From Moesziomyces globuligerus (lineage: Eukaryota > Basidiomycota > Ustilaginomycetes > Ustilaginales > Ustilaginaceae), in NCBI GenBank assembly GCA_030849465.1, contig JARVLF010000010.1:248001-312000 (forward strand): a stretch of DNA of 64,000 bases, written 5' to 3'. Each line of letters opens with the position of its first letter. The stretch's first letter is position 1. The position numbers and the translations under genes are program-made. The notes under the pieces are model-generated. The model was not told the DNA's origin, ran no database searches, and saw only the letters and a program-made list of their open reading frames with translations. Of this stretch, positions 52,101 to 60,777 are shown one piece after another.

Positions 52101-52584
52101 GATCAAGGTGGCGACGGACAAGCAGGGGCAGTGGCGGCAGCGGCTCGTGTCCAAGCAGGCGGAGCTGGATGCGGTCAAGGCGACCAACACCGAGCTGCTG
52201 CAGCAGATCTCGTCGCTCAAGACGCGCACCACGCTCTCGACGCCCGGCGACAACAACAAGCTGACGGCGCTGACGACGCGCGCCAATACGGCGGAGCGCA
52301 GGCTGGCGACGGCCATGTCGCAGGCGTCGCAGGCCGAGGAGCGGCTCGCCGAGGCCAAGATCAAGTACGGCGAGGGCGAGGGCAAGTGGGCGGCCCGAAT
52401 CAAGGAGCTCGAGATGCGCTGCAAGGCGGCAGAGGAGCGCGTCAAGCGCGAGAGACAGGGCGCAAAGGAGCGCGTCGCCGAGCTCGAGGAGATCCGAAGG
52501 AAGCTCGAGCGGGATCTCGACGCTGCGACCAAACGCAATCGCGTCGTTGGAGATCTCCAGGCCAGCGTCCGCAACATCAACTAG
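49114..52584 (+). CDS. Long coiled-coil protein, possibly microtubule-organising-centre associated
   Basis: The 1156-aa product (start MADRFAALAGFEAGSN at the first ATG; the frame opens 15 nt earlier only at GTG) has a disordered first 170 residues, then almost continuous heptad-rich coiled coil (about 180-1150) full of Glu, Leu, Lys, Gln. The entry to the coil, KSAQEKINNLTQERDELKIV then DLLREKVS, resembles the CM1 gamma-tubulin-complex-binding motif of Mto1/ApsB/Pcp1 proteins but is not a clean match. Near the C-terminus RFRQIDRFEASIKVATDKQG and QWRQRLVSKQAELDAVK form a distinct conserved-looking block before the last helix. ApsB-type spindle-pole or septum-associated proteins nucleate cytoplasmic microtubules. 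I give this as a hypothesis; a myosin-tail-like or golgin-type coil is the alternative. Confidence 0.85.
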   Translation: MADRFAALAGFEAGSNYDSTMEQSLAAAARDDLPGLETVASINIDLAPSKPLNSTFGKTKKPSAAAERARRITSGPMDLGAGRARTPPPHDSSAGSSNKENARHEEPPSTQRKQEQRRHYGVRIAEDDTFEELEDSLQRGHQQDELQRMQQDMSQGGNSLLAASPANDSGQWGARAMRRRSAAGVSMKSAQEKINNLTQERDELKIVVDLLREKVSLDDRLAELIVLKKEKLSYTNKMIAQQAMLKQQDRAIKVLQKEQQQWKGGNPAAYEQRIAELQAKLVAAENKADEEKRERVRLQDELDFVKRRGPPPGAHGDASRGDETSATSLGDSTRLRQRIDALRDEHEDEKYELRRERDEVQVQLEHARDEIDQLRSAQRRSSSPGETSHYRRNIDELEQQLTAHKTENAKMLERQAQLVSDIEQHKDELYELRSSEEALQRELDVANQRLEHASLTQEDEAVRFAEAERLAADRYQDQIDKLRDELASAQLQIDGKEAELERLDGELQDLTAKVADLEYELRQAETLLEEQKVQLEGVEAEADELDRQLQAFKQEAEELRAEVDELHKELDTKDADLAETNKEMQEMSNRMFGLEEELEARADEIKQLDEEIAKVEEALQQANEKHERHTGVLKEKLALTAQELTGAQGQLEATLGELEAMREEADTYAREVEQLTAERGRLEELNAKLDAKVSDVVEDLKAEERALDDAHAEWERKMEEADERMARVVRDKDEAIESLEKELNQMEDDLATRKADVQTLQDALRAKENESFRIGQSSANDKYSLELEIDRLKRDLARCEDDLARARKELDRKDDLLRQKEDSLAQMHSELREAQAKLASEMQGHLGLSERFEAQQNAIKAERKELEAARAKVEELEHEVNDGERATLRTEQATRDALNQRNTLLLTIYQQMGKILASASADGNATPRKREAELKPFTNFDVFHSSLLGRLRRVFDTQLGVDQKAKELEAKLLEKYNALKRQQDSRFRQIDRFEASIKVATDKQGQWRQRLVSKQAELDAVKATNTELLQQISSLKTRTTLSTPGDNNKLTALTTRANTAERRLATAMSQASQAEERLAEAKIKYGEGEGKWAARIKELEMRCKAAEERVKRERQGAKERVAELEEIRRKLERDLDAATKRNRVVGDLQASVRNIN

Positions 52585-55224
52585 GCCCACCTCGCCCGCG
52601 TCTCGGTCGGCTTTATATTATCATCTTCACGCTCGCTTGGCCCGATGGAAGTTTTCACGAATGTGTAATTGTAGCATATGCTCCTTCGGATCGGGGATCG
52701 GGATGTCAATATGTGCTGAGAGATACCGAAGCTCTTCGTGGCGAGGAGAGGCAAGGGGATGCGGGTAGAAGTTGAAGTGTCGAGCGTGGAAGGATGGGCT
52801 CATGCCGAGGCTGCAGGCTGCAGCTCGAGCTGCAGGTTCGAGCGGGACTGGGCTTGTTTGCTTTGATCGACGTGCCTTGGGCGAAGCGAATCAGGGGGAT
52901 CGAATTCCTTTTTGGCACGCGATCGGACCACGGACGAGCTCTCTCTCTGTACAGTCACATTTTGGTGATTCAGATGGGCGCGACGGGCGCAAGCATGCAT
53001 TCCTTTGCATCCCAACTGGCTGGAGCCAGGCGGCGGCACGTTTCTGCTCTCTTGGCCTTTCGATGCGCGATGCCACTGACGCGGATCGAGCGGCGCCGGG
53101 CATTCTCAAGCCGCCTAGCCAGGAGCGAATTCGCTAGCACATGCGGGTCGGGTAGGTTGCTCAGTCAACCCCAAGCATCTCTCCCCCTCGGCCTTCTTTC
53201 CGGATCATCGCCCGGCCTCCTCAGAGCGGCAAGGGGTGGCGGACGAGGGCTGGAGTGGGAACACAAAGGGGAATTGGGACGCCGAGAGGAGGCTAAGGCG
53301 AAATGGTTCCCATGCGAGGGTGTTCTCCGAGGTGCATGGAGCGTCGAGTTTGGACGTTGCACGTTTTTTTCTCGCGTCGCGTAAAGTGCGAGAGGTTGAG
53401 GACAAGATTTGGCTCTCACGCCTGAGTTGGATCTTTGCCGATCGACACTTAGCGCACCGCGACGCGAAAAGCTGGCGCGTGCGTGGACGGTAAGCGAGCT
53501 TGAAGGCGCACGGGAGCTGGCGCGCTGGACGGGCGAGCGCGCGCCAGACGCAGACGCGTAAAGTGATGCATGCAGGGAGCGCGAAGCGCATGCATGTCTC
53601 ACTCCGACTTGCAGCCAAGCGCGACACCTCTGGCCGTCCATCCCACACGTCGTCGGCTGCGTCTGTCTGCACGTTGGAATTTCAACTCTGCGTCGCTGCA
53701 GCAGCCGCACCTTTCGGTCCTCGCCTTAGGACCTTTGGACACTTCCGCTTCGAGATCCGCCTCTTCGCTGCTCGATCTCGTGCGTCTTGGCCTTGCTACA
53801 TCCTGCCCAATGGGGCAGGCACGTCGAAACAACTGCATGCGCTCGGCCTGCCGCGTCCGATCCAAACCGCACTTCCATCGGGATGCAAAAAGCTCAGCTC
53901 GGTGCCCGCAAACCCCATCAGCCGACATGCAAATTGCGATCCCTCTTTTCCGTGACCGCCGTTGGCCATTCCAAACCAGCCGTGGTCCAGCAGGTTCACC
54001 GCGCAGAGGCTAGCGTGACCCCTACCGAAAGACTTCCAATGATGTCGCTGAGCGAAGCATGGAGCTGTAAGCGGGGACGAGTTCGCATGTGTATGGAAGC
54101 CAACTTTTCGTGCAGCTTTGATGTGCGTCGATGCAAGTGCGGGGAAGCTGGCAAGTGGCGAAATCAGGAGCGCCATCTGCCAAATCTAGCAGGGCTGGAC
54201 ATTTCGAGCCAACTGCATGCCGCACAAGATCGGAATTCTGGAAGAAAACCTTGTTGGAACTTCTCATCGATTTTTTAAAATTAAATTCACTGAGCTGCCA
54301 AAGCCATCTTGACCCGCCGGGGGGCTTTGCACGCGGGGAGCTCGAGCCAACAAGAACCCCAGGGCAACCTCTGCCACTCGGCTCGACGGCGACAGTCGGC
54401 TGGGCATTGATGCGACTGGCTCCGACAGTCGCCGCTAGGGCTCCCACCAGCGCCGAGAGCTAGCGCTGCGATCGTGCACAGGGCACGGCGATGCAAGCGC
54501 CCTGCAGGCGGCCTTGTCAAGTTCATGGCTTCTTGCGCCTTGCTCATAGATAAGAGCCTTCGAACCAGCTCGCGGCGGATAAGTTGACGTTGGCGGAGAG
54601 GCATGAGTGAGCGATGAGGCCAACAAGCATGCAACGGATGCGTTGCATGACAAGCGCCAGGCAGCCTTAGCGGAGTCCAAGCGAGGCGAGGCCTTTGGCT
54701 TTTTTCCTGGTTGGCGTTTCGACTGTGGCTTGAACCCCGCTCCAGATGGCCAGCCTCGCTCGCTTCGGACCGCTGTCAGTCGTTTTCCACGCCTCCCCCC
54801 TTCTCTTGCCCCCTTTGGTCCATGGGCCAGGTCGCTTGTCCCGGGCTGGGCGGTTGCCGCTCCTGCTTGCGCCGCTGCGGATGAGCATGGCGTGCGTGCG
54901 TGCGTGCGTGCGTCGTTGTCGTTCCTGTTCCTGCTGCTGGCACTGCATGACTTGGCTCAAAGCGTCGGAGCCACCCCTCCTGCACTAGCCACTTCGCTTG
55001 GCTACCCCTCAGCGGTACAGTGCCTCCGGGACAGATTGAGCATCTACTCTTGCGCGTGCCAGCTGAGCTCTCGGTATCGCCCGGACGAGCGCCTCCGCCT
55101 CGCCGGCTTAGCGGCTCCTACAGCACGCAGACCAAGGTCGGCCTGCCTCGCTCGTCCGATGCAGGTCTGCTGCAGTTTGGGCGTGGCCATCGTGCGGTCT
55201 CCTTGCTCTTCCCCGCGAGGAATG
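52585..55224. other. Gene-free 2.6-kb region
   Basis: 3' flank of the coiled-coil gene and distal promoter of the PHD gene. Open frames are short or, where longer (54607-55557), have no protein-like pattern and run into the pyrimidine-rich leader. No RNA gene was recognised. Confidence 0.4.
54890..54914. repeat. GCGT tetranucleotide microsatellite, about six copies
   Basis: Uninterrupted GCGT run in non-coding DNA upstream of the PHD gene. Confidence 0.9.
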
Positions 55225-56409
55225 CTGCTCTCAACTGCATTCCATACCGCCATCGAAAGCCAAGTGTGCTATCGTTCCCACTCTCATCATCGGTGTTGCA
55301 CTCCATCGGCACCACCATCGTCCCACCGTTCTTCCTCACCACCACCGCCACCATTATTCCTGGCACCCCTTTTCTCTTCCCCCCGTATCTGGCTTTCTGT
55401 CGAGGCGAAATCGCACTTTCTCTCTGTCACTTGCCTAGCTCTTATCATCTCGAACGACATCGACCATCAGCCGCACCGAACGCTCCGAGCTCACCAGCTG
55501 CAACAGGCTCACCCTGAAGCCACCTCGGTCTTATCGCCAACTTGCCACACTCTCTAAACCGTGCTCCGTCCCTTCGCCAGCGTCGCCCAACAACGCCCCT
55601 TTGTCCAGTTCCAAACCTCGGCCCCACAGCATCGACCCCCGCTACTGTAGCATTCTCGTGCTTGCCAGCTCAGCATCACCAGCTCTCTGTACGCATATCC
55701 ACCCAGCATAGCAATCCTGCGGACAGCAGCCAGCTCGATCGGTGCTTGCGATTACTCTTTCGACACGCTCGCCCAAAGTGCAATTTCACCGCACCAACGC
55801 ACTTTCTTCCGACGCACAATTGGATCGCAGGCACGCACCCACGCACGCGCCCACGCAATTCGTACACGGTCCAAGTCGAATTCCAATCGTACTGCACCGC
55901 ACCGCACCGCACCGCACCGCACCGCACCGCACTGCATCCCATCACATCACGTTGCGGCCTGCTGCATTTTCAGCCCAACCGTCACATTTTCGCGGCACCC
56001 GAGCCCAGTCAGCCCTTAGCCATCCAAGCCGGTTTGGGCCATTTCGATTGCACCCTTTGCAGTGTCACATCGCTTCACGTCAAAATCCACCCGAGCCTTC
56101 ACAGCGCCGCCGCCCTGTGAATCCCATCCGGCAGCTTTCGGCTCACCCGCGCTGCTCCTCCCCCCCTCCCATACTGTCACGCTGCAGCTCTGCTTGCGTC
56201 TTGCCTTCTCTCCCCTTACGGTCACGGTTTGGTCCCTTTCTTGCATCTTCAGATCTTCCGAAGCTGCGCTTGCTGCCTAGGCTGCACTCTGCACTCGTGC
56301 CCGCAAGGCAAGAAGCAAGAAAGGACAACCTCAAGGCTCTGCCGCTGGTCGATAGTCGCCTTACGTCTCTGATCGTTGCTCTACGCTGCGCACAAGACGT
56401 CCTTATCAG
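55225..56409 (+). promoter_or_regulatory. ATG-free leader of the PHD-finger gene, ending at a splice donor
   Basis: No ATG occurs on the plus strand from 55225 to 56437, whereas CAT (ATG on the other strand) occurs more than 20 times. The strand is CT/CA-rich. At 56410 a consensus donor (CAG then GTAAGT) follows. Together this fits an unusually long 5' UTR exon. The transcription start is not known. Confidence 0.6.
55894..55934. repeat. GCACC pentanucleotide repeat inside the leader
   Basis: About eight copies of CCGCA/GCACC in a row, the last one varied. If transcribed it forms a CA-rich tract in the 5' UTR. Confidence 0.9.
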
Positions 56410-56857
56410 GTAAGTCAAGCTGCGCATCCGCCTTCCGATGGATGCACCTTGCCGAGTCGGTGCTGCAGGCCTGTGGGCTCGAGGCTCGAATGAAGCGCGG
56501 CTGCGAACGCAGCTGCATCTCATCTGCACCGCGCTCCTTCCATGTCATCATGCGCACATCCAAGCACATCCGGCACCTTCATGCATCGTCCCTCCACGAG
56601 CATCTTGCCCATGCAAATTTTGCACACTCGTCGCCTTGCCACCGTCGCCCATGATCGTCCCTCATCACATGCCCACGAGGACCCTGTCGCTAACATCTAC
56701 CCCTCTCTTTCTCGACGTCTTGTTCCATCTGTACCCCTGCTCGTACCGCCGACCTCTTCGACGTTGGGCTCCTCGATGATGTTGACGCCCCGGCTTGCCC
56801 TTGGTCTCGATCCGCCATCGCCCTCGCCTTCGCCTGCATCGTGCTCATCGCTCACAG
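56410..56857 (+). other. Probable 448-nt 5' UTR intron of the PHD-finger gene
   Basis: Donor CAG/GTAAGT at 56410; best acceptor CGCTCACAG ending at 56857. The segment between holds all ATGs that otherwise precede the chosen start, so splicing would leave an AUG-free leader ending CGGACACC before ATG 56881. Other acceptors inside the segment are possible and would expose out-of-frame ATGs. Confidence 0.5.
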
Positions 56858-56880
56858 CCGCACCTCGCACGTCGGACACC

Positions 56881-59800
56881 ATGGCGAGCGCTCTTTCGCC
56901 CTCGATGATCAACATTCAGGTCCCCTTTGCAGATGCTGGTCATCTCAAGGCGTCCCCCTTCTCGTCACAGCCTTCCAGTGCATCCCCATCTCCTCAAAAG
57001 AAGCAGCGCAACTCTTCTCCCAGCAAGCGCTCGGCGACGTCGGCCCGCTCGCTCACCCCATCCATGTCGGCATCGTCCTCGCCGCTCAAGAAGAGCAAGA
57101 GCGCTTTCAAGCGCACTTCAAGCACCGCCAGCATCATGGACACCGTCATGAACTCGAGGGCAGCCACCGATCACGATGCCGTGCCCGCCTATACGCTCGG
57201 CATGCCCACCTCGACCTCCAACATCTTCGAGTATAGTCGCTCCTCGCCCATCGCCTCGTCATCCCAGACCACACTGGCCGACCTCGAAAACGACGAGGCC
57301 GCCAATGTGCTCTCGACGCCGCGCCGCGGCAAGCGCGTCGGTAACGTTCACATGGGCTGGGAATCCCCCATCGACAACGACCAGACTCCCACCGCGGCTT
57401 CCGTCGCTGCCACTGCTCCTCACACGTTGCCCAAGTCGTCTCGCACCCGGACCTCGGCCCCGAGCGTTCAGTCGTCCCCGACCAAGCGCAAGGCTTCCAC
57501 CGCCTTCGCCTCCGAGCTCCGCCAGTCGCGACGCAGCCTCGTCGACACCGCCGGTTGGGCCTCGGCCGCCATGATCAGCTCTGTGCCCCTCTCGGAAGAC
57601 CGCCTCAACAGTTCGCCCGGTTTCTCGCCCCGCTTTGTTCCCGAGCCGGTGATGATCGGTCTCTCCGCTGCAGAGACGCGCGATCCGCTCGCAGCTTTCA
57701 CCACCGAAGCGTCTCCGGTGTGCAGTCAAAACCCGAGGCTCGTGCCCGTCGAGGTCGAAGGTCTCGGCCGCGTCGCGGTGCATCCAGACTTTGCACAGCA
57801 GATTGCAGACTCGCCTCGAGTCACTGATCTGGAGGCCAACAGGCGATTCTCCACAGCCTCGGAGCGCGAAGCAGCCCTCCTTCGAGGTTCCGACTCGGAA
57901 GACTCGGCCGCTCGCAGCGAGAACGGCTCCTCGACCGATCCCACCTCGGCTGGCACCCCGTGCCCCTCTGGCGTCTCGCCCAGCTTTTCGCTCTCCTCGC
58001 ACTTCCCCTGCTCCGAGCCCGTCTCTCCGGTCAAGAGGGGCGCCACCTCGGCGTACGGCTCCGCAAGCGTCAGTGCCGAGGTGCAGATGGCCTTGTCCGC
58101 GCTGATGCGCGTCGCTCCGGTCGATGGCTTGTCCCACCAAGAGGACAAGGTCTGGCGCCCGCGTCTCGGCGGAAGCTCCTCGGCTGCGAGTGCCAAGCTG
58201 CCCAGCCTCGACTGGCCCGACCGCCCTGACGGGCCCTGGTCCGCTGCCGGACGCCACATCGACGAGGTCAAGCAGAAGCGTCGCCAGGGCATCCAGAGCT
58301 GGCTCGAAGCGGACTCGGCCGACGAGACCGAGCGCGAGTCGCAGGAAGCTTCAGGCGCCGCCTACCGCCACCATCCGATGGTGGCCAAGGCCCTGCTCGA
58401 CCGAGCCCGCAAGCAACACCGAGCTCAGATCGCCGCCGCGGCGGTGGCTGCCACCACCGCACAGTCCCCCTCGAAGCGCGGGCGCAAGTCGAAGCAAGCA
58501 CACCTCTTGCGCGCCAACGAGACGCCTTCGAAGCGACGCGGACGCAAGCCAAAGCTGGCCGCTTCGATTGCCAGCTCGTCGCGCAAGTCGGTGGCTACGG
58601 GCGCTTCGCTGGCGCAGTCCAACACGAGTGCCATCCTCGGCTGCAAGTGCGGCATCGACGACGACTCGATCATCATGGTACAGTGCGACGGATGCCGACG
58701 CTGGCTCCACCTGCCCTGCGTAGGCGTCAACACGGTCAACGACCTCGACGACGAGTGGTATTGCGACGACTGCTGCGACGCCGCGCTTACCGAGCATCTT
58801 TCTCCGGCTTCCTCGATGCCCACCTCGATCGCATCGTACGCTCACCTCAGCACGCCCGAGGCGCTCGAAGCTGCCTTGGCAGGACAGGAGCCAGTCTTCA
58901 CCCTCCCGAGCGGCACGCCGATCCATCGCTACGGCGTCGCCGTGTCGTCTTCCATCGCGCTGGCGCCAAGCCCGCCGCTGCTCTCCGTCGGCGACCGAGG
59001 CGGTCGAAGCACCGCCAAGCGCCAGGGCCAGGGCCGTTCGCGCGCCGAGCGCGTAGGATGGAGGATCAACGAGCCCGGATCTCCGCTCGCCCGCAAGAGC
59101 ACCACCGCTTCGTCCGGCGTGCGTCCGGCCGTGCCCGAGACGCCATCTAGATCGAGCGAGGCCACCGTCGACTTCACCGACGCCAGCGCCACCCCTAGCC
59201 TGCTTGCCGGCTTCTCGCGGGCTGACTGGGAGCCGACGCGCGCTCGACGTGCTTCGGAGCGCCAGACGACGCCTACACGCGTGCTTGGCATGAGCACGCC
59301 CAGCCGCCACGCTTCGGGACGCAAGCCGAGCCATTCGGGACCGCTGTCGCTCGGCCTCGGTGACGACGAGCCGGCACATGCCGATCTCTTCTCGACGCCT
59401 TCGCGACTGGCGTCCGGTGGCTCGTGGGCCTACCGCGCCGGAGGCCGGCCTCTGGGCAGCCAGACGCCCTCGCGCTCGGGCGGCCGACACCAGCGCATCG
59501 ACTCGTTCAGCGGCGGACTGCTCTCCACGCCTGGACGAGACTTCCTGTCGGGCGCGTTCGGGACCGAGCCGTCGACGAGCATGCCGAGCCTGGTGTACAG
59601 CAGCGGCTACATTGACGGGCTCGACGACCCGCTCAGCAGCGAAGGGTTCTACAGCGGCAGCAACAGCCGTGCGTGGCAGCTGCAGTCGCCCACGTCGAGC
59701 ACGCGCGCCGCACGCGCGCGCCAGCCGTCGGGCTTTGGCACGCCGTGGTCGAGCTCGCTGCTCAAGACGCCCGAGCTGCAGCCGCGCCAGGCGCACACGT

Positions 59801-60159
59801 CGTCGGTGCGCAGCGGTCGCTACGATGCGGGCGACGACTTTCCGCCGTCGTCGTCGCCGTTCCCGCGCACGCCGACGTTTGACATGAGCAGCCCGCGCTT
59901 CACGCCGCACCACGCGTCGCACCACCCGTACGGCGCGCACGAGCGCCACCCGAGCCACCTCGGCCTGGGCCTGCCCTCGGGCTCGTCGGCCAGGCTGCAC
60001 AAGGCGCTCGGCGCCGACTTGCACAAGGGCGGCGCAAAGGACGACAGGTCGCTCTCGGTGTCGTCGGGCGCACATGCCAAGCACCGCCAGGTGTCGACCG
60101 ATGTGCCCATGGGTCTGGGCATCGGTCTCGACCTCGACGATGTGCTCGACTGGTCCTAG
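56881..60159 (+). CDS. PHD-finger protein with AT-hook-like motifs
   Basis: From ATG 56881 (MASALSPSMINIQVPF) the product has 1092 aa. A PHD finger lies at about residues 586-632: LGCKCGIDDDSIIMVQCDGC, RRWLHLPCVGVNTVNDLDDE, then WYCDDCC, giving the Cys4-His-Cys3 pattern. Two basic AT-hook-like motifs precede it, SKRGRKSKQ (531) and SKRRGRKPKLA (550), suited to AT-rich DNA. The rest is disordered, Ser/Pro/Thr-rich, with many SP/TP sites and recurring STPxR phrases (FSTPSRL, LSTPGRD, MSTPSRH) and a defined end, GLGIGLDLDDVLDWS. PHD fingers of this kind read histone H3 tails; the protein is probably a chromatin factor, not recognised by name. The same frame is open from ATG 56542, giving 1205 aa, but that extra segment lies in a likely leader intron and looks unprotein-like. 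Confidence 0.85.
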   Translation: MASALSPSMINIQVPFADAGHLKASPFSSQPSSASPSPQKKQRNSSPSKRSATSARSLTPSMSASSSPLKKSKSAFKRTSSTASIMDTVMNSRAATDHDAVPAYTLGMPTSTSNIFEYSRSSPIASSSQTTLADLENDEAANVLSTPRRGKRVGNVHMGWESPIDNDQTPTAASVAATAPHTLPKSSRTRTSAPSVQSSPTKRKASTAFASELRQSRRSLVDTAGWASAAMISSVPLSEDRLNSSPGFSPRFVPEPVMIGLSAAETRDPLAAFTTEASPVCSQNPRLVPVEVEGLGRVAVHPDFAQQIADSPRVTDLEANRRFSTASEREAALLRGSDSEDSAARSENGSSTDPTSAGTPCPSGVSPSFSLSSHFPCSEPVSPVKRGATSAYGSASVSAEVQMALSALMRVAPVDGLSHQEDKVWRPRLGGSSSAASAKLPSLDWPDRPDGPWSAAGRHIDEVKQKRRQGIQSWLEADSADETERESQEASGAAYRHHPMVAKALLDRARKQHRAQIAAAAVAATTAQSPSKRGRKSKQAHLLRANETPSKRRGRKPKLAASIASSSRKSVATGASLAQSNTSAILGCKCGIDDDSIIMVQCDGCRRWLHLPCVGVNTVNDLDDEWYCDDCCDAALTEHLSPASSMPTSIASYAHLSTPEALEAALAGQEPVFTLPSGTPIHRYGVAVSSSIALAPSPPLLSVGDRGGRSTAKRQGQGRSRAERVGWRINEPGSPLARKSTTASSGVRPAVPETPSRSSEATVDFTDASATPSLLAGFSRADWEPTRARRASERQTTPTRVLGMSTPSRHASGRKPSHSGPLSLGLGDDEPAHADLFSTPSRLASGGSWAYRAGGRPLGSQTPSRSGGRHQRIDSFSGGLLSTPGRDFLSGAFGTEPSTSMPSLVYSSGYIDGLDDPLSSEGFYSGSNSRAWQLQSPTSSTRAARARQPSGFGTPWSSSLLKTPELQPRQAHTSSVRSGRYDAGDDFPPSSSPFPRTPTFDMSSPRFTPHHASHHPYGAHERHPSHLGLGLPSGSSARLHKALGADLHKGGAKDDRSLSVSSGAHAKHRQVSTDVPMGLGIGLDLDDVLDWS

Positions 60160-60777
60160 TTGTGTGCAAGTCTTAGCTTCGCCCTTTTTGCATACCACTT
60201 TTTTGTTTTGTTCTTTGCATTTTGCTCATGGCCTGTTGCGGTGCTGCGTGGGATGGAAAGGAGGCTCGAGCTGGGGCTGCTCGTCTTCGCTCAGCGTCAG
60301 AAATGGTGTGCCGCATGCGTTGCGGGTCGAATCAAGTCCTGCAGTCAGATAGTGCCGGCCTGATCGACTTCCGTGAGGACGACATACAAAGCTCGCACCC
60401 CTCGTGCTGTCCAGCGCCTGCATACATATTGTGAAGAGTGAGATTCTGGGGATCCAGGCCAGCAACAGGCCAGCTCAACGGCGGATGACAACACCAAGCC
60501 AGTCGTAACGCAGTTGGACTCTCCCTTTTTACGATCGTGGTTCAAGTCGGTTCTTTGCCCAGCTCGAAGCGTCCGAGTCTCATCGTTGAAGGTTGGTAGG
60601 CGTTGAGGCCGTTGTGTTGGGTTGCGACTTGTGACTGTCTTGGTGGATCTTACTTTGTGCGAGGCGCGCCCGCTGTTGGGGAAGGTCGGAAGTCGGGTAA
60701 ATTTTTCCGAGGTGTTGGTTTCGGAAGGGTCAAGGTGTGGAGGGATCCGAAGTGCCACCATCATCTCGGGCGGACAT
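60160..60777 (+). promoter_or_regulatory. Intergenic region between PHD gene and TEL2
   Basis: 618 bp with a T-rich patch right after the PHD stop (60180-60225), likely its 3' UTR and poly(A) region, then the TEL2 promoter. No coding frame is supported. Confidence 0.45.

Noticed and set aside
49774..52590. Minus-strand 938-codon Leu-rich frame opposite the coiled-coil gene
   Set aside because: GAG/CTC-rich heptad codons read backwards give Leu/Arg runs; no independent start or domain.
54607..55557. Plus-strand 316-codon frame upstream of the PHD gene
   Set aside because: Composition follows the CT-rich leader, no domain, and no ATG after 55222 in that stretch.
58351..60198. Minus-strand 615-codon frame opposite the PHD gene
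   Set aside because: Arg-rich antisense shadow of a known-domain gene.
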